From Acidobacteriota bacterium (lineage in GTDB: Bacteria; Acidobacteriota; Holophagae; Acanthopleuribacterales; Acanthopleuribacteraceae), in assembly GCA_030066195.1 (NCBI GenBank), contig JASJCB010000001.1, forward strand, positions 1-64,000: a DNA stretch of 64,000 nt, given 5' to 3'. Shown here piece after piece: positions 27,001 to 34,752 of this stretch. Each line of letters starts with the position of its first letter. The stretch's first letter is position 1. The position numbers and the translations under genes are program-made. The notes beneath the pieces were generated by a model. It worked only from the letters and a program-made list of their open reading frames with translations, had not been told where the DNA came from and did not search any database.

Positions 27001-28556
27001 AACTTGTCAAGGGTATGTATGAGACCGTCATCAAGCCCATCTCCGAGAAATTCGACATTCCGATTGCCTCATATCGGTTCCCCGGGGAAAATTTCATCCA
27101 TGACCTGAACATTCTACAGAAACCGGATGCAGAAGCCATCGGGACCGTAGACACCGCGGAATATATCATCAAAGATCTCTTTTTCATCTCCAGGGTCGAA
27201 ATTGAAATAACCTCCATGGAAGACGATAAGATTTTTCAGAGATTACATGGCGACGCCGATACGCCGCGCGCTGTCACCACGAGTATCGAGATCGATCCCC
27301 TCAAGGAATATCACCAGTACGTACTCGGCAGCACATCTTTATTCCATGGTGAAAATACACTGACCGTTACCTACTTCAACGCCTGGAACCAGCGCATTGA
27401 AAACGAAACACACAATATCATCAGGCTCTCCAAGGAGTACATGTCTATCGAAGCGGATAAGAAGCGCGAACGAGAAAAAATCGAAGCACAAAAACGCAGG
27501 GATGCGGAAGCTCGCAAAAAAGAGGATCTGTTGCGTGAGCAACAACTGGAAAGGGATCTTATTGAAGAAGTGACCCAATGGCTTGTAGCCAGGGTGATTA
27601 ACCCCTACGAGGAAGTGGTTGACCATTTCAACAGTATCATCGCCATGGTGGTCCTGCACAAGATTTCTCACGAAGCGCCGATCCAAAAAGGCCTGATCAC
27701 TTTCGATTACTCGAATTCCTGCCAGGACATCGAGCCCGCCGATGTCCCCGGCTATGATGCACTGGACCCGCTGCTGACCGAACTGGTGGACACCACGATT
27801 TCAGAATTGGCCGGCTTTGTCAAAAGCATCTCCGAGAGAAATGCTTGCACCGTCGTTGCCGGTGAGATCGTGGACGCGTTTGTGTCACATGAAGACGAAG
27901 ACCCGCAAACCATCATCGATGACCTGTCGAAGGAGACACGTCCTGAAATCATCGATAAATTGGCTGCCTATTCCTATGACAAGCAGGTTTTTACCAACGA
28001 ATACCTCCTCCCGGACGGCAGTGAAACCAATCGGGAAACGTTACCCTCGCTGAATATGGACCTTTATGCCGGGCCGAAAACCCAGGAAGCGAACGAGGAA
28101 TTCGACCTGGACAAGCTCACGAACCTCATGGATGCGTTTCGCGTCATCATCCTCTGTGACATCGAGGCGTTGGACCTCGCTGAGGTCACGGAACTCACGG
28201 AGAAGGTCCACAATATGTTGATGCAGTTGAATCAGCTTATCGGGGACGCCCGTGTCAATCACCAGGACAATCCGTCCTACCTGAACTTTTACAATACTCT
28301 TCACACCAAACTGTCACCGATTCAAGGCACTTTGAACACCATTTTATCGGAAGAAAACAAAAACCCCGTATGGTGGCGTTGGTTCCAAAACCGAAAGGTG
28401 GGCCTGATTACCCTGGGTCTGACTTTCTTGGGTTACCTGGAGGCGGTTTATGGAGAGGAAACCAAACAGCGCTTTAAGCAAGAGAATGAACTGACGCCCG
28501 AGCAGTTGGTCAAACGCGATAGTATCTTCAAAACCACGGGCGCCTTGGACAATTGA
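24093..28556 (+). CDS. Very large multi-pass membrane protein of unknown function
   Basis: 1487 residues; no family recognised. Four hydrophobic spans are visible: about 131-152, 167-187, 217-238 and 493-514. A 250-residue helical segment lies between the third and fourth. After the fourth come long helical/coiled stretches and two all-beta segments resembling Ig-like inserts (about 732-805, with ITEFTAVVNGQSERVS and DIEITVIDQYDRRAHE; about 1029-1110, with EIEITSMEDD and ENTLTVTYFNAWNQRIEN). A strongly charged coil (about 1119-1155, KKREREKIEAQKRRDAEAR) and a C-terminal hydrophobic stretch (about 1435-1455) follow. The start may also be at 24102 (MKKFDLTY). It ends a three-gene group with the SPOR-like protein, and a hairpin follows at 28579. 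Confidence 0.8.
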   Translation: MTTMKKFDLTYRSIDNDELEQLSGKIGKEIKAGNGSGDLSLDQIERILHKVSNFHNISKPKQMELISHLSDYSFTEGQEMNAAQQIQLLVAAEHNCKEISQARNQIINSIPSEDSKPVESANHREASTKKMMAAVIAVFSGITTYMACSNFLGGLLQKSDFQPEDSLILRLTLSGTAAVFSSLIIFAAKNRVNTFIESGHRVLTALRKAYLEKPHQTNIALIILVLSIISNAVGGAMILGEKPEYHNQLNQAIAVADATKAKVIGSIDLIEHTLSDDKINRLKNEILDAELKGKSTSQAEGKRYYWHAKDYFLNHTSSSLAYVDSNQYVLSESHLNKVEALRTLLRKLAAQPQNTDDFSKTVSTLRDEYIGVIKSRLSLVDEKLAMLAEGKLSRERANIMLANLEKEFVTLTVGSASFDKSLAHLKTEIKAYTDYCTDAIGEINALANNTGVTIFESLTPTLPTIVVPKMRVEEIRYKEPIEVARYFIESKGVFGAVTVTLMVILCLLLDILDMFKLKGLRNRVFRDKEVIFSRRKKYYDPVFEAIVDVIFQRLHQSAAFKNLRSGIIQRVIIWRQLRKTLDSLVPETAIEDEAGMLEWWWFGVKKTWRSWTRLNTAPAEAYNIECECLEQFRKDAGYLVEIYRQLFKQSVIDGILVHPTNNKRKLNDQHLDLLLLESQTAIKKEIANIRKSRDQSTPAEVTYYKARITRLENLLKYRAGIEFEQPPETVNTSTLQLNFVLSQVKDAKITEFTAVVNGQSERVSLEDQDEAFSYDIQLTDRQNDIEITVIDQYDRRAHESFTVQCITDAVIKEEVARATGELAQIIEVSVSEMTEHFLKTLLEFRYKNDMVRENATLDKALTTLKRGRSSLSSLTDHMEGRFQHIIQCLYDIVHNRYVPEAEQETLRRSFQITYRYLKDILFKQLLYAQETFEHYEAQTKQYKDRPFPLIEDCFNSLCLQDPGNTEFIDQLVKGMYETVIKPISEKFDIPIASYRFPGENFIHDLNILQKPDAEAIGTVDTAEYIIKDLFFISRVEIEITSMEDDKIFQRLHGDADTPRAVTTSIEIDPLKEYHQYVLGSTSLFHGENTLTVTYFNAWNQRIENETHNIIRLSKEYMSIEADKKREREKIEAQKRRDAEARKKEDLLREQQLERDLIEEVTQWLVARVINPYEEVVDHFNSIIAMVVLHKISHEAPIQKGLITFDYSNSCQDIEPADVPGYDALDPLLTELVDTTISELAGFVKSISERNACTVVAGEIVDAFVSHEDEDPQTIIDDLSKETRPEIIDKLAAYSYDKQVFTNEYLLPDGSETNRETLPSLNMDLYAGPKTQEANEEFDLDKLTNLMDAFRVIILCDIEALDLAEVTELTEKVHNMLMQLNQLIGDARVNHQDNPSYLNFYNTLHTKLSPIQGTLNTILSEENKNPVWWRWFQNRKVGLITLGLTFLGYLEAVYGEETKQRFKQENELTPEQLVKRDSIFKTTGALDN

Positions 28557-28578
28557 ACCAAGCTCACGGTCTCCTTTA

Positions 28579-28600
28579 GGGTCCCGATACCGGGGCCCTT
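28579..28600 (+). terminator. Hairpin after the 1487-residue gene
   Basis: GGGTCCCG (28579-28586) pairs with CGGGGCCC (28591-28598) through a 4-nt loop, with one G-T pair. Only two T follow, so it is a weak intrinsic terminator candidate, 23 bp after the stop. Confidence 0.5.
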
Positions 28601-28690
28601 GTCCCTGTCGGCAAAAGCTGAAGTACCTACACCACGAAACCGCGGTGGATGAAATACGCGGAATTGGAGGATAAGCATTAAAAAATGAGG

Positions 28691-29098
28691 TCAATCTCCC
28701 GTGCGCGACCAGGCTTTGTAGGAAACCTGGTTTGTATCGAGAAACGTTTGCAGGCCGGCCGCGGCCTCGCCGCTGAAGCGGGCCTTCAAGGCCGGCAGGA
28801 GCTGATCGGGATCATCTACATCCAGAACCTCTTGCAATTTGGCAAGACCCTCCGCTTCAACGGACCAGCGCCATTCGTACTCTCTTTCACCGAAGTACCT
28901 CTCAACACTGTCACCACGGTCCAGGCCCATGATCTCCAGCCTGTCGTCATGCAGGGTCGCATCCAGAAACCGGGAATCTCTTTCCTCCCGAATCTCGCGA
29001 AGAATGACATGCCGACTCCCCGAAGGTTCCCCTTTTTCAGGCTCGTCCCCGGAAGACCGAAAGAAAGATTGAAAGAGCTTTCTGATCCAGTGAATCAT
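28691..29098 (-). CDS. Hypothetical protein, 135 residues
   Basis: The preferred start is MIHWIRKLFQSFFRSS at 29098; an in-frame TTG eight codons upstream is less likely. The N-terminus is a short amphipathic basic helix, which could touch a membrane; the rest is acidic and soluble (LHDDRLEIMGLDRGDSVERY, YEWRWSVEAEGLAKLQEVLD). No family recognised. It converges on the large membrane protein and is divergent from the lipoprotein gene at 29368, with about 270 bp between them that show nothing clear. Confidence 0.65.
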   Translation of the reverse strand: MIHWIRKLFQSFFRSSGDEPEKGEPSGSRHVILREIREERDSRFLDATLHDDRLEIMGLDRGDSVERYFGEREYEWRWSVEAEGLAKLQEVLDVDDPDQLLPALKARFSGEAAAGLQTFLDTNQVSYKAWSRTGD

Positions 29099-29367
29099 TT
29101 TTCCACCTTCGACGGCCGGCAATGCACGTGCTGTTCAAAGATATGGCGCGGATTGAAAACCAATCTTCCAAGGATTATAGCGAATAAAACAGCTGTAGGG
29201 GCCCTTTCGATAAAACGAAAACCGGGGTTTGTAGAATTACTATAGACTGTGGTTGTATGACCGTCGTTATTCCTGGACATTTCGATTACTGCGTGGAAGG
29301 ATGGGGTTTCTGTTTCTCTGATTGTGGTGGTGGATATCGACCCGGCCTACGCTGAAAGGAGTGCCGA

Positions 29368-30567
29368 ATGAAGCCGTTGCCCCCCCTCCTGCTGTTGCTT
29401 TGGTGCCTTGCTTGCCGTTCCCCTTCAGAGGAGTCATTGAAGGGGACCGCGGAAGTCGGCTTTGTGGCCGGGTCGTCTTCTTCAACGACACCCACCGCAA
29501 GCATTCCTGACGACCTGGTGCAGCGTGTCCAAGCCGCACAGGCCCTTGAGGACTTGCTGGTCATCGATCGGTTTGTCGCGTTAGATGACGCCCAGGTCCA
29601 GTTGAAAGCGGTCGACGATGCGGCTCTGGTGGGTCAAACCATTGCTGTTCTGGACTTTGGCGCCCAGCAGATCTCACAATACAGTCTGGACGGCGCCTTC
29701 CTTCGCCTGATCGGGCGCCAGGGCGAAGGCCCCGGTGAATATGTTCGCCCCCGAACGATCGGCCGTTGTTACGGCGACCAACTTGCTGTCTGCGATCGGG
29801 GTGAAATCCGTGTTTTCGATCAAAACGGGGTCTTCCAATTTGCGACCAGGCTAAGCCCCAGGGTCTACCCCGGTCGTTTTTTTGACTGGACCCACCAAGA
29901 CCGCCTGGCCCTTATCGGGGTGCCCATGGTCAACCCCCGGTCCCCCTGGCATGTCTTGGTGGACGGATCGAAGCCCGACTTTCCGATCTTGGGTGGTTTC
30001 GGTCAACGTCCGGCCTTGGATAACATGCCGGTCTCACCGGCATTCAGCGCCTTCGAAAACCTATATGATGCTTTCTGGGTTGCTGACCCCTACTCGACGG
30101 AGATTCGCATTTATAACCGAGACGGACAGTTGGTGACCCAACAAGCCGGCACGCATCCCGCGGCACTTAAGACCGACGATTGGCCGAAGGCATTAGAAAA
30201 CGAGCAGCAATTTTTTGAAATCTACCGAGAAAAATTGATCACGACCGCTTTTCTCCCGTGGCAGGGCCAGGTCGTGGTCCAGCGGGAATTGCAAAAGACT
30301 TACGGTTTGGGGCATGAGCCGGGCGGATACGCCGACATCCTTGACCGCAACGGCAAAACGCTACGCCGTAACCTCAAGATCATGCTGCCCTTCCGGTTCT
30401 TTGATCAGCAGGGGACCACGGTGCTGGGCGCCTATGATGAAAATATTCTCGATATGAGAGAGCCGTTGATCAAAAAGGCATATGGCGAAGAACTATTCGA
30501 GAAACTAAAGGCAACAGGTCAATTGGGTACTGAGAAAAAAGCCCTATGGGTTATGACCTCACCCTGA
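29368..30567 (+). CDS. Lipoprotein, probable six-bladed beta-propeller
   Basis: 399 residues. The N-terminus MKPLPPLLLLLWCLACRS is a lipoprotein signal peptide with lipobox LACR. The mature protein shows propeller-type repeats: IAVLDFGAQQISQYSLDG, LRLIGRQGEGPGEYVRPRTI (the G.GPGE pattern common in 6-bladed propeller lipoproteins), LAVCDRGEIRVFDQNG and TEIRIYNRDGQLV. The function of such proteins is mostly unknown; many are thought to bind ligands or proteins at the cell surface. AAAGGAGTG precedes the ATG. It resembles the minus-strand lipoprotein at 34753-35835 in architecture. Confidence 0.8.
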   Translation: MKPLPPLLLLLWCLACRSPSEESLKGTAEVGFVAGSSSSTTPTASIPDDLVQRVQAAQALEDLLVIDRFVALDDAQVQLKAVDDAALVGQTIAVLDFGAQQISQYSLDGAFLRLIGRQGEGPGEYVRPRTIGRCYGDQLAVCDRGEIRVFDQNGVFQFATRLSPRVYPGRFFDWTHQDRLALIGVPMVNPRSPWHVLVDGSKPDFPILGGFGQRPALDNMPVSPAFSAFENLYDAFWVADPYSTEIRIYNRDGQLVTQQAGTHPAALKTDDWPKALENEQQFFEIYREKLITTAFLPWQGQVVVQRELQKTYGLGHEPGGYADILDRNGKTLRRNLKIMLPFRFFDQQGTTVLGAYDENILDMREPLIKKAYGEELFEKLKATGQLGTEKKALWVMTSP

Positions 30568-30636
30568 TTCTCTGTCGCGGCCTGCAAGCAAACCCCGTGA
30601 AAAGGGGCGAAGCTGGGTTTAAAAAGCCGGGCGGGG

Positions 30637-30909
30637 TCACCCTTCGAGATCGGGCCTTCTTACGATGCGTCCTTCGTCGAACTCCTTCAACAATACCCCT
30701 TCCGCTACCATCTGCTGCAATCGCTCGATGCCTCGCGGTAGAGGGATTTGTGGATAGGTAAAGTACAGCTGGTGCAGGATGTGGATCATTTTCAACATCA
30801 GGTTGGAGCGATTGTAACCGTCCGCGGCCAATTGATCCAGGAACAACTTGGTCTTATGGGGAATGCTCAGTGTAATCGTGGTGGTGTTGTACTTTTTCTT
30901 ATCGGCCAT
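30637..30909 (-). CDS. Ribbon-helix-helix-like small protein
   Basis: 90 residues. NTTTITLSIPHKTKLFLDQL followed by NRSNLMLKMI fits a ribbon-helix-helix DNA-binding fold: a short beta strand with alternating polar residues, then two helices. It could be a transcriptional repressor, an antitoxin or a partition-type protein. Its first 11 bases overlap the end of the gene at 30899-31435, so the two are translationally coupled; it is the downstream member. No toxin is recognised next to it. Confidence 0.65.
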   Translation of the reverse strand: MADKKKYNTTTITLSIPHKTKLFLDQLAADGYNRSNLMLKMIHILHQLYFTYPQIPLPRGIERLQQMVAEGVLLKEFDEGRIVRRPDLEG

Positions 30910-31435
30910 CGGTACCTGCCTTCAACCGCGAGTAGAGCCATGAAAACGGATGCACCAGGATGGAGACAATTCCTCCGGGTGGAACGGAAGGCGGCCTCGG
31001 TGCTTCCGTCTCCGGCGCGGGCCGGGTTTTCAACGCCCGTTCATCCCCCTCCGGCGGCGCCTGGGATTCCCGCGCAAGTCGGCTGGAAAAGATATCCGGC
31101 AACGCCGCTTTCCACCGTCGGCCATACCACCCGAGTGCGGGCGACCCATGTCGGTCCGTCACGATGCCGTCTGCTGCAACGGCCATGTATTTCTTGCGGA
31201 ATTTACTCAGGGCGTCATAGGCCTTCCTGCGGGATTCGCCGTAGGGGTATTCGTTGTACGGCGGTTGGCGAAACAATCCTTTTTTGCGGGCCGCTTCCAC
31301 CACTGAATCCACACCGTAAACCTCCCGATCCTCCAATTGGAGAATGAAGGGTCCGTAACGCATGGGCCGTCCCGGTTTGTTGGGCCTCAGCGCCACACGC
31401 GGTTCGGCTTCCGTCTTTTCGGGGTCCGGTTTCAA
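30899..31435 (-). CDS. Hypothetical protein coupled to the RHH-like gene
   Basis: 178 residues from a TTG start (MKPDPEKTEAEPRVALRP) with a GAGGA element upstream. The middle is basic and possibly nucleic-acid-binding (AARKKGLFRQPPYNEYPYGESRRKAYDALSKFRKKYM, quoted here only by its extremes AARKK and FRKKYM, about residues 48-84). The C-terminal third is Pro/Glu-rich and ends in a short hydrophobic stretch (IVSILVHPFSWLYSRL). No family recognised. Overlap with the RHH gene suggests one functional module. The 500 bp upstream hold no supported gene. Confidence 0.6.
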   Translation of the reverse strand: MKPDPEKTEAEPRVALRPNKPGRPMRYGPFILQLEDREVYGVDSVVEAARKKGLFRQPPYNEYPYGESRRKAYDALSKFRKKYMAVAADGIVTDRHGSPALGWYGRRWKAALPDIFSSRLARESQAPPEGDERALKTRPAPETEAPRPPSVPPGGIVSILVHPFSWLYSRLKAGTDGR

Positions 31436-31937
31436 AACTCGTCCTCCTCACTCGTCCGGCTTTCCATCGTGCCTGGCAAACCGCCGGATCATTAACGGCA
31501 ATGTCACATCTGTAGGATGGGCACAACCTTTCAGGTATCCCGATCATTTCGCCGGCATGGCACCAACGCGACGTTATAGTGGGTTGTTACCTGTTTGCCT
31601 GCTTTTCATCTCCGATATTTTTTAGCTGGATAGGATCGATGCCAACAGAAAAATCGGATAAATAGGCAGAAAAAGTGGGTAAAGGAACCGAATTCTCCAA
31701 AAAGCAGGCTTGATAAAAGCGAGTTACAATAATTACCCCGGGCAGAACATTTCCGCTGCCGGCAGGTCCGGCTCGGACAAGAGCGGGGAGCGTCTCGGCG
31801 TCCCGTGGGAAGGAACGGACCATTACTACAAAGCCGTTCGCCGAAAAAGAAGGCTTCGGCGCTGAGACTTGTCATTCTGTTGAAATCGATACGCCTCCTA
31901 ATGTAACATTAGGGTAAAGGGGAATGGGAGTATCGAC
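31436..31937. other. Intergenic region between divergent genes
   Basis: No gene is supported in these 502 bases. A 7-bp inverted repeat, CGCCGAA with TTCGGCG, lies near 31840-31862, and a 17-bp palindrome lies at 31897-31913 near the right end. Promoters for both flanking units must be here, but no confident -35/-10 pair is visible. Confidence 0.5.
31897..31913. promoter_or_regulatory. Operator-like palindrome before the TTG-started gene
   Basis: CCTAATGT-A-ACATTAGG is a perfect 8-bp inverted repeat around one base. It ends 24 bp before the TTG start at 31938 and just before the GGGAG ribosome binding site. Its symmetry and position suit a repressor site; no regulator is identified. Confidence 0.4.
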
Positions 31938-33245
31938 TTGGCCTACGAAGAAACTGCGCCGCAGTACATTCAGGTCTTGCGCTTGTTGGCGCCCGGCCAA
32001 AAGGTGAGTTATGGGCAGGTCGCCCGCCTGGCGGAGGACAAATTCGATTGGTATCGGAAATGCGAAAACCCCAGGCAACAGATGGCCTCCATGCTTCGTG
32101 CGGCATTGCAGCAGTATCCCCAACTGCTGGTGGAAGAAAACGGCAAAAAGTGCATCGACACCACCAAGGCGCTCGCCTTCGCCGATGAAAAATACCCCCT
32201 TCTGCCGGAACCGATCCCGGCCTCGGCAGTAGCGCCGATCTCAGCCCGTCCCGACGGGCCTGAGCGCGTACCGGCCGCAAGCATACGCCGGCGACGATTC
32301 TTGTTCGGCGTCATGGGCTTGATTGCCGGCATGTTTTTTCTTTTCCCGCCGAACAGGGCAATGACACCTTTGGAATTAGCCGACAAACTGTATCGGGCCG
32401 GCGATGTGGAAGGCCTCTTGAGGTTGAACCGCAACACGACGGAACAGATCACCCTCGAACCGACCGTTTATGCAGAGTATGAAAAACTCCAAGAGGCCGT
32501 CGACCTTCCTCTTAAATTTGAATTCAATGGGACCAGGCACCCCCTGCGCGAGGAGATCGCCAGGCGGGTCGCGGATTTTCAGACGGAATTCATCCCCTTG
32601 AACGATGCCAACCTGGTCGGCGTGTTCCCCTACCTGGAAGAACCCATGTGGTTGGTCCGTCACCAGGACGGTTTGACCGCGATCAGGTTGGGCAACAAAA
32701 TCGTCCTGCCGGATGGCTCGGCCGGTACGGTGATCGCGGTCGATCAGTACAAGCTGACACTGGTCAACGATTCCGGGCGCCATGACCAATACCGCCGCAA
32801 GCCGTTAAAAGTCTTCGGTATTCTCTCCCGGTCCACCGGGCCTAAATCCATCATCTACCCGCAACCCGGGAGGGGTAATTGGGAAGCGTTGGCCGCCTTT
32901 CTGCAACTGCCGATCGACCCGGGTGTCGGAAATATTTCCGGTGTTTTTCCGCCCTGGCGAAACCTGTACACGCTCGAGACCATCTTGAAGACAAACAGTG
33001 TTCGCATCAGCCTGGGCTTTCATAACGCCCCGATCAATTACCACGGGCCGGCCGACGAACTTATTTCCCATTTGTTTGCCGATTACCCGGCCCCGGTGAA
33101 AGTGAATATGACCGACGAGCCGGTATGGTATCGCGGGGAGCCCTTGCCGGATCTCCTAGACTATTTGGACATAACGATGGAATTCCAAGATGGCGAACTG
33201 AACCTATGGGGTCCAACGGCTCTCCCCAAAAGAGCTTTTAATTAA
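31938..33245 (+). CDS. Single-pass membrane protein with N-terminal winged-helix-like region
   Basis: 435 residues starting from TTG, with GGGAG 8-12 nt upstream. Residues 1-95 (VSYGQVARLAEDKFDWYRK, MASMLRAALQQYPQLLVEE) look like a small helical, possibly winged-helix, domain. A basic RRRR stop-transfer and a membrane helix follow (about 117-137, FLFGVMGLIAGMFFLF). The remaining 300 residues would be extracytoplasmic, including a STN-like or secretin-like small domain near the end (LLDYLDITMEFQDGELNLWG). The layout, a cytoplasmic DNA-binding-like domain plus a membrane-anchored sensor domain, is inferred. It is followed after 12 bp by a tiny secreted peptide gene and a secreted protein gene, apparently one operon. 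Confidence 0.65.
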   Translation: MAYEETAPQYIQVLRLLAPGQKVSYGQVARLAEDKFDWYRKCENPRQQMASMLRAALQQYPQLLVEENGKKCIDTTKALAFADEKYPLLPEPIPASAVAPISARPDGPERVPAASIRRRRFLFGVMGLIAGMFFLFPPNRAMTPLELADKLYRAGDVEGLLRLNRNTTEQITLEPTVYAEYEKLQEAVDLPLKFEFNGTRHPLREEIARRVADFQTEFIPLNDANLVGVFPYLEEPMWLVRHQDGLTAIRLGNKIVLPDGSAGTVIAVDQYKLTLVNDSGRHDQYRRKPLKVFGILSRSTGPKSIIYPQPGRGNWEALAAFLQLPIDPGVGNISGVFPPWRNLYTLETILKTNSVRISLGFHNAPINYHGPADELISHLFADYPAPVKVNMTDEPVWYRGEPLPDLLDYLDITMEFQDGELNLWGPTALPKRAFN

Positions 33246-33257
33246 GGAGTGAGAGGT

Positions 33258-33398
33258 ATGAAAAAGCCCCTACTGGTTTTCTTCTTTTTTCTAACTTGCC
33301 TTTTCGCGAATTCGAACCAGCATATGCCCAAATCGAAGCTTGAGATGGACCCGGAAGAACCCTGTGCAAGTCCGGTTGGATGGTGCATCGAAATATGA
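33258..33398 (+). CDS. Tiny secreted peptide (46 residues) coupled to the next gene
   Basis: An ATG preceded by AAGGAG encodes 46 residues: MKKPLLVFFFFLTCLFANS as a signal peptide (possibly a lipoprotein-like LTC), then a short acidic mature part ending in PCASPVGWCIEI, with two cysteines 7 positions apart. The stop TGA overlaps the ATG of the next gene (ATGA), a strong sign of translational coupling. No family recognised. It echoes the locus at 16877-18563, where tiny secreted two-Cys peptides accompany a secreted protein of similar size. Confidence 0.6.
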   Translation: MKKPLLVFFFFLTCLFANSNQHMPKSKLEMDPEEPCASPVGWCIEI

Positions 33399-34420
33399 TT
33401 CTCCTGCTGTGGTTGATCTCCCAATCTATTGAGGGGCAGCTTTACTCCGAATACGGTCATTGGCGAAGGGGAAACCCCTGGATCAGCAATACGGTGTTGA
33501 TCATTCCCGCCAAAGATCGCTGCTTCCTGATCGAAGATAATCATTTGCCGCGAGTTATTGAAGGGCCGTTTGCTTCCGTTTTATCAGCGGTCAAAGCCGG
33601 TAATCGATTTTGGGTGGCGGATACTGAGGGCCTGTATATATTCAATGAAAACCTGGATCTGGAGTGGTCATCCCAAGACAAATATTATCAGCTATCGGTC
33701 ATGAATGATGACCGGGTTTTGGGTGTTATCATTCCCAACTTAAAGAGATCCTACCCGAAGTTGTTGTACGACTTTGGATCAAAGCGGCATCTTTTTCGTA
33801 AACCATCCCACGCACCAGCGCTTAAAGCCTGGATTACTGTGAAACAAGGTCGCCTTTTTGCTTTATGGAGCGGAATCCCAGACAAAATTTTTGCCGTCAC
33901 GCCCGAAATCGATCGTCGGAACGCGGATGCCGCCACACCAGGCCATTATCCTTATTTCGTGATTCCCGGGGTGACGCCGCCTTCGCCCGCAGGCAAACCC
34001 ACCTACCCCCTTGCCGAAAAACCCTTTATGAAGAGGCAAGAACTTGTATATTCGCCTACTCCGGTCTTTTTCGGCGCAATGAGCCGGGGATGGGTTATCT
34101 GTTATGAGGTCGGCGTCAAAGCGCCGGGTATGAAGCCGACACTGTACATCGGTTCAAAAATAGAAGCCAGGTTCATTGATGACCAGGGCAAACTGATCGC
34201 TACCAAAATTACGCACGGACAAATTGCCGGGATTGTAGAAGATCAACTGATCATCCTGCATAACGGCCGCATTACCCCGTCCCCATTGACGAGATGGACC
34301 CAACAGGATATTCCGCCGTACGAAAGAGCCCGAGAGCTTCTCAGCGATTTCAAACTTCGAAAGTACCGAACATGGCACATCTACCTGGAACGCTGGAACT
34401 GGCCGGAAGCACCACGCTGA
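33395..34420 (+). CDS. Secreted protein of unknown function, possible beta-propeller
   Basis: 341 residues from the ATG that overlaps the preceding stop; the start gives MILLLWLISQSIEG as a signal peptide. An in-frame GTG five codons upstream is less likely. The sequence has propeller-like strand pairs: KDRCFLIEDNHLPRVIEG, RFWVADTEGLYIFNENLDL, RLFALWSGIPDKIFAVTPE, and QIAGIVEDQLIILHNGRI. It resembles the 320-residue protein at 17127 in size, export and some strand patterns. No family recognised with certainty. It is the third gene of the unit starting at 31938; an extended inverted repeat follows at 34553. Confidence 0.7.
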   Translation: MILLLWLISQSIEGQLYSEYGHWRRGNPWISNTVLIIPAKDRCFLIEDNHLPRVIEGPFASVLSAVKAGNRFWVADTEGLYIFNENLDLEWSSQDKYYQLSVMNDDRVLGVIIPNLKRSYPKLLYDFGSKRHLFRKPSHAPALKAWITVKQGRLFALWSGIPDKIFAVTPEIDRRNADAATPGHYPYFVIPGVTPPSPAGKPTYPLAEKPFMKRQELVYSPTPVFFGAMSRGWVICYEVGVKAPGMKPTLYIGSKIEARFIDDQGKLIATKITHGQIAGIVEDQLIILHNGRITPSPLTRWTQQDIPPYERARELLSDFKLRKYRTWHIYLERWNWPEAPR

Positions 34421-34552
34421 TGAGATAGCAACGAAAAAACACCGGCGGGCTGCCGATCAGGTTTAAGAATGCATGAAAACCGTATCAGGAACCCGGCATC
34501 TCGTCAAGTATCGATACGTGAATGTGGGCAGGTTGGGGAATGGGGGCCGTTA

Positions 34553-34597
34553 CCCCAGGTAGGCCGCGATGACGGTGTCATCACAACCAACCTGGGG
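34553..34597. other. Long imperfect hairpin in a convergent intergenic region
   Basis: CCCCAGGT (34553-34560) pairs with ACCTGGGG (34590-34597). Inside it GATGA (34568-34572) pairs with TCATC (34578-34582). The stretch 34421-34752 lies between convergent genes and has no well supported gene. There is no T run, so it is not a standard terminator; it could be a structured RNA or a repeat element. Confidence 0.5.
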
Positions 34598-34752
34598 CTG
34601 TCGTATACAACGCCCTTCGGGGTATCGGAAGACGGCAACAAAGGCAAAAAGGGCAGCGCCTTGGAATACCCCGGGTCATGTGGCATTCAGGCAACACCAA
34701 CAAGAAAGATGCTTGTCATTTGGCTTTTTCTCATTATTTTCTCCTTGATTGA

